From: Leptospira alexanderi serovar Manhao 3 str. L 60
GTDB taxonomy: Bacteria; Spirochaetota; Leptospiria; Leptospirales; Leptospiraceae
Length of the DNA: 7,500 nt
Assembly: GCF_000243815.2 (NCBI RefSeq)
Contig: NZ_AHMT02000015.1
Span: 162,501-170,000, forward strand
Reading direction: 5' to 3'
Shown here: positions 1 through 7,500 of the stretch, piece after piece
How the letters are laid out: every line of letters begins with the position of its first letter
Numbering within the stretch: the stretch's first letter is position 1
The notes under the pieces: generated by a model
Databases searched by the model: none
The model's input: only the letters and a program-made list of their open reading frames with translations
Told to the model about the DNA's origin: nothing
Position numbers and translations under genes: made by a program

Positions 1-1375
<1,375 letters not shown>

Positions 1376-1377
<2 letters not shown>

Positions 1378-1381
1378 GAAA
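1376..1381 (+). promoter_or_regulatory. Ribosome binding site of rbfA
   Basis: AGGAAA overlaps the infB stop codon and lies 8 nt before the TTG at 1390. It supports the TTG as the real rbfA start. Its overlap with the infB stop suggests that ribosomes ending infB help start rbfA (inference). Confidence 0.6.
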
Positions 1382-1388
1382 GCCGGAC

Positions 1389-2629
<1,241 letters not shown>

Positions 2630-2645
2630 CTTTAAAGAGGTGCCA

Positions 2646-2947
<302 letters not shown>

Positions 2948-2954
2948 GTTGTCC

Positions 2955-5048
<2,094 letters not shown>

Positions 5049-5066
5049 GATTTTTTTAATATTCCC

Positions 5067-6353
<1,287 letters not shown>

Positions 6354-6422
6354 GGAATTTTTTTAAGTTATATTCTATTTTTATATTTAGATAAGATGGC
6401 GCCCCTTCTGGCCCTGAAAAAC

Positions 6423-6443
6423 GTAAGAGTTCCTACAATTTTG
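6423..6443. repeat. Short near-palindromic element, copy 1
   Basis: GTAAGAGTTCCTAC at 6423-6436 is a near palindrome with one mismatched pair, and its GAGTTCCTACA core recurs in altered form at 6545-6555. From memory, GTRGGARTTCCYAC-like elements are common between genes in pathogenic Leptospira; this could not be checked here. Two copies in one window are weak evidence by themselves. Confidence 0.35.
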
Positions 6444-6544
6444 TGAAACCAAAACATCTCGCTTTTATTGGCGTTCAAAGAAACTCAATCTCAACGGATC
6501 GTTCGATAGGTTTTTAAACCGCCTTTTCGTCGTTAAACCCGATG

Positions 6545-6555
6545 GAGTTCCCGCA
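6545..6555. repeat. Short near-palindromic element, copy 2
   Basis: GAGTTCCCGCA matches copy 1 (GAGTTCCTACA) at 9 of 11 bases and has the same orientation, 118 nt further on. The flanking bases differ, so the palindrome is less complete than in copy 1. Confidence 0.3.
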
Positions 6556-6597
6556 TTCTTAAATTTTAGGACAGCTCTAAGGTCGTGGGCTTACTTT

Positions 6598-6617
6598 AAA
6601 AAATAAATTATAATTTA
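6598..6617 (-). terminator. AT-only palindrome plus T run after the - strand gene
   Basis: Reading the - strand, the stop codon at 6635-6633 is followed by the 10-nt palindrome AGAATATTCT (6627-6618), then the 14-nt palindrome TAAATTATAATTTA (6617-6604), then six T (6603-6598). The layout resembles a terminator, but a stem made only of A-T pairs would be weak. It may simply reflect AT-rich 3' DNA. Confidence 0.25.
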
Positions 6618-6632
6618 AGAATATTCTAAAAA

Positions 6633-7500
6633 TTAAAAAGGAAATTGTGCTTGCAGATTGATCCAGATGCTCTCGTTTTTACTTTCTCTTTTTCTAGAGT
6701 GACTTACCGTAAGCGCGACGTAAGGCGAAAGAAGTCTGAGACGAAAAGAGGAAGAACGATCCGTAAAAATCAAACTCGTTTCGTCTCTTGCGGTTCTCGC
6801 TTCGAAAAGAGAATCAGTATGATTGCCTTCTTTCTGGAATAAAAAAGCCCCTTCCAAATTCCAAGTCTCGTTAATTCGAAAGGACCATTTTCCTTCGGTG
6901 ATTTTATCTCCGTTGATTCTCCATTCTTGTCCCGCTTCGATCGTAAATCGTTTTTTGTAAAGTCCGTAATAAATTCCACGGCCGAGAGTTTCGTTCGTAT
7001 AATTTCTGAGAGAAAGAAAAATTCCGCCCCAGGACGGATTGTAAAAGACCGGAGCTTTGCCTGCGATGATCTCCCAACGTTTAGAATCGTTTTCGGAAAC
7101 AGCCGGGTTGACCGGTTGGAATTCTTTTGCTCCGAGGCCCTGTTTGTTTTCGTTTTGTAGGGGATGACTCCAAGCGCGAATCCATTCTAAAGTGAAGGTT
7201 GAGCGAGAAATGAATCCGAAACGGACTAGTTCTGCTTTGCCTTTTAGTTCTTTACGATCTGGGTCGAGGGCGAAAAGATCTTCGCTTTTTCCGCGATAAC
7301 CCGTGAGTTTTAATTCGGAATCGAATTTTTCGGAACCCGCAGAAGAATAAAAGGTTCCATCGATCTCTTTTTTTTCACCAAAGGTTTGAATTCTGGAAAT
7401 GATTTTGGGACCTGCAAGGGAGAAATCTTTCGATTGAAAGTTTAAAGAAGCGTAATGTTTTTTTATTTCGGGAGAATACGCGAACTCGAATAACTTGAGT
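6633..7500 (-). CDS. Probable outer-membrane beta-barrel protein, C-terminal part (5' end outside window)
   Basis: The - strand is open from the right edge to the TAA at 6635-6633 and encodes 288 residues; the start and any signal peptide lie beyond the window. I do not recognise the family. The protein alternates short amphipathic strands with polar turns, for example KFDSELKLTGYRG, STFTLEWIRAWSH, GGIFLSLRNYTN, RFTIEAGQEWRI, KWSFRINETWNLEGAFLF and SSSFRLRLLSPYVALTVSHS. It has eight Trp and many Tyr and Phe. The last strand ESIWINLQAQFPF puts hydrophobic residues at every second position counting from the final Phe, which is the signal read by the BAM complex. There are no long hydrophobic helices or Cys. 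A role as channel, porin or surface protein is inferred from fold only. It converges on the M16 gene and is not part of that operon. TTG or other internal starts near 6857 would split the strand pattern and are not favoured. Confidence 0.8.
   Translation of the reverse strand, partial: LKLFEFAYSPEIKKHYASLNFQSKDFSLAGPKIISRIQTFGEKKEIDGTFYSSAGSEKFDSELKLTGYRGKSEDLFALDPDRKELKGKAELVRFGFISRSTFTLEWIRAWSHPLQNENKQGLGAKEFQPVNPAVSENDSKRWEIIAGKAPVFYNPSWGGIFLSLRNYTNETLGRGIYYGLYKKRFTIEAGQEWRINGDKITEGKWSFRINETWNLEGAFLFQKEGNHTDSLFEARTARDETSLIFTDRSSSFRLRLLSPYVALTVSHSRKRESKNESIWINLQAQFPF

Larger units (their letters stand above)
6354..6632. other. Non-coding AT-rich interval between convergent genes
   Basis: This stretch lies between the stop of the M16 gene and the stop of the convergent - strand gene. 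I see no gene in it: the longest plausible ATG frame is a 16-codon one at 6396-6446 without a Shine-Dalgarno. It holds a T-rich start (6358-6390), two related short motifs with GAGTTCC (6427-6437 and 6545-6555), a GGTTT/AAACC inverted pair at 6509-6520 with a second AAACC at 6535-6539, and AT-only palindromes near the right end. It could hold 3' untranslated regions or a small RNA, but nothing here proves it. Confidence 0.6.

Noticed and set aside
5051..5066. Run of seven T between pnp and the M16 gene as a terminator
   Set aside because: No hairpin can be drawn in the 40 nt before it, so it is most likely just an AT-rich spacer.
6396..6446. 16-codon ATG frame after the M16 gene
   Set aside because: There is no ribosome binding site, it is very short, it overlaps the first repeat element, and it has no recognisable content.
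6645..7160. Open frames on the + strand at 6645-6842 and 6927-7160
   Set aside because: They lie antisense to the long - strand barrel frame, which is continuous, has the better composition and ends in a clear beta-signal.

Overview
The window carries a conserved bacterial translation and RNA-metabolism cluster on the + strand, followed by a convergent gene on the - strand that runs off the right edge. The gene order infB-rbfA-truB-rpsO-pnp plus an M16 zinc peptidase is found in many bacteria. The protein sequences, as I remember the family, look like those of a spirochaete of the genus Leptospira, probably the pathogenic clade. The AT-rich intergenic DNA and the short GAGTTCCYRCA elements fit this. 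The species cannot be decided from this sequence alone.

Layout: 1-1377 is the 3' part of infB (IF2), open at the left edge and starting just before the G3 motif of the GTPase domain. It is followed by rbfA (1390-1743, TTG start), truB (1700-2629, overlapping rbfA), rpsO (2681-2947), pnp (2955-5048) and an M16 family metallopeptidase (5067-6353). Gaps between these genes are -44 to +51 nt, so they probably form one transcription unit, continued from upstream, where rimP-nusA would be expected. The only gap with room for its own control is the 51 nt before rpsO. It holds a promoter-like pair, a strong but misplaced Shine-Dalgarno sequence and a short hairpin.

From 6354 to 6632 there is a non-coding AT-rich interval with two related short motifs, AT-only palindromes and a possible terminator. 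From 6633 to the right edge the - strand encodes the C-terminal 288 residues of a protein with the features of an outer-membrane beta-barrel: alternating polar and hydrophobic strands, many aromatic residues and a C-terminal Phe beta-signal. Its start codon lies outside the window. I do not recognise its family.

How the genes work together: IF2 places initiator tRNA on the 30S subunit, RbfA matures the 30S subunit, S15 is a primary-binding 30S protein, TruB makes pseudouridine 55 in tRNA, and PNPase degrades and processes RNA. The M16 peptidase is a frequent neighbour of pnp with no settled role. The + strand genes are ordinary housekeeping genes with catalytic residues intact. The least explained parts are the convergent barrel gene, the intergenic interval and the rpsO leader. 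I found no convincing evidence for a new multi-gene system.
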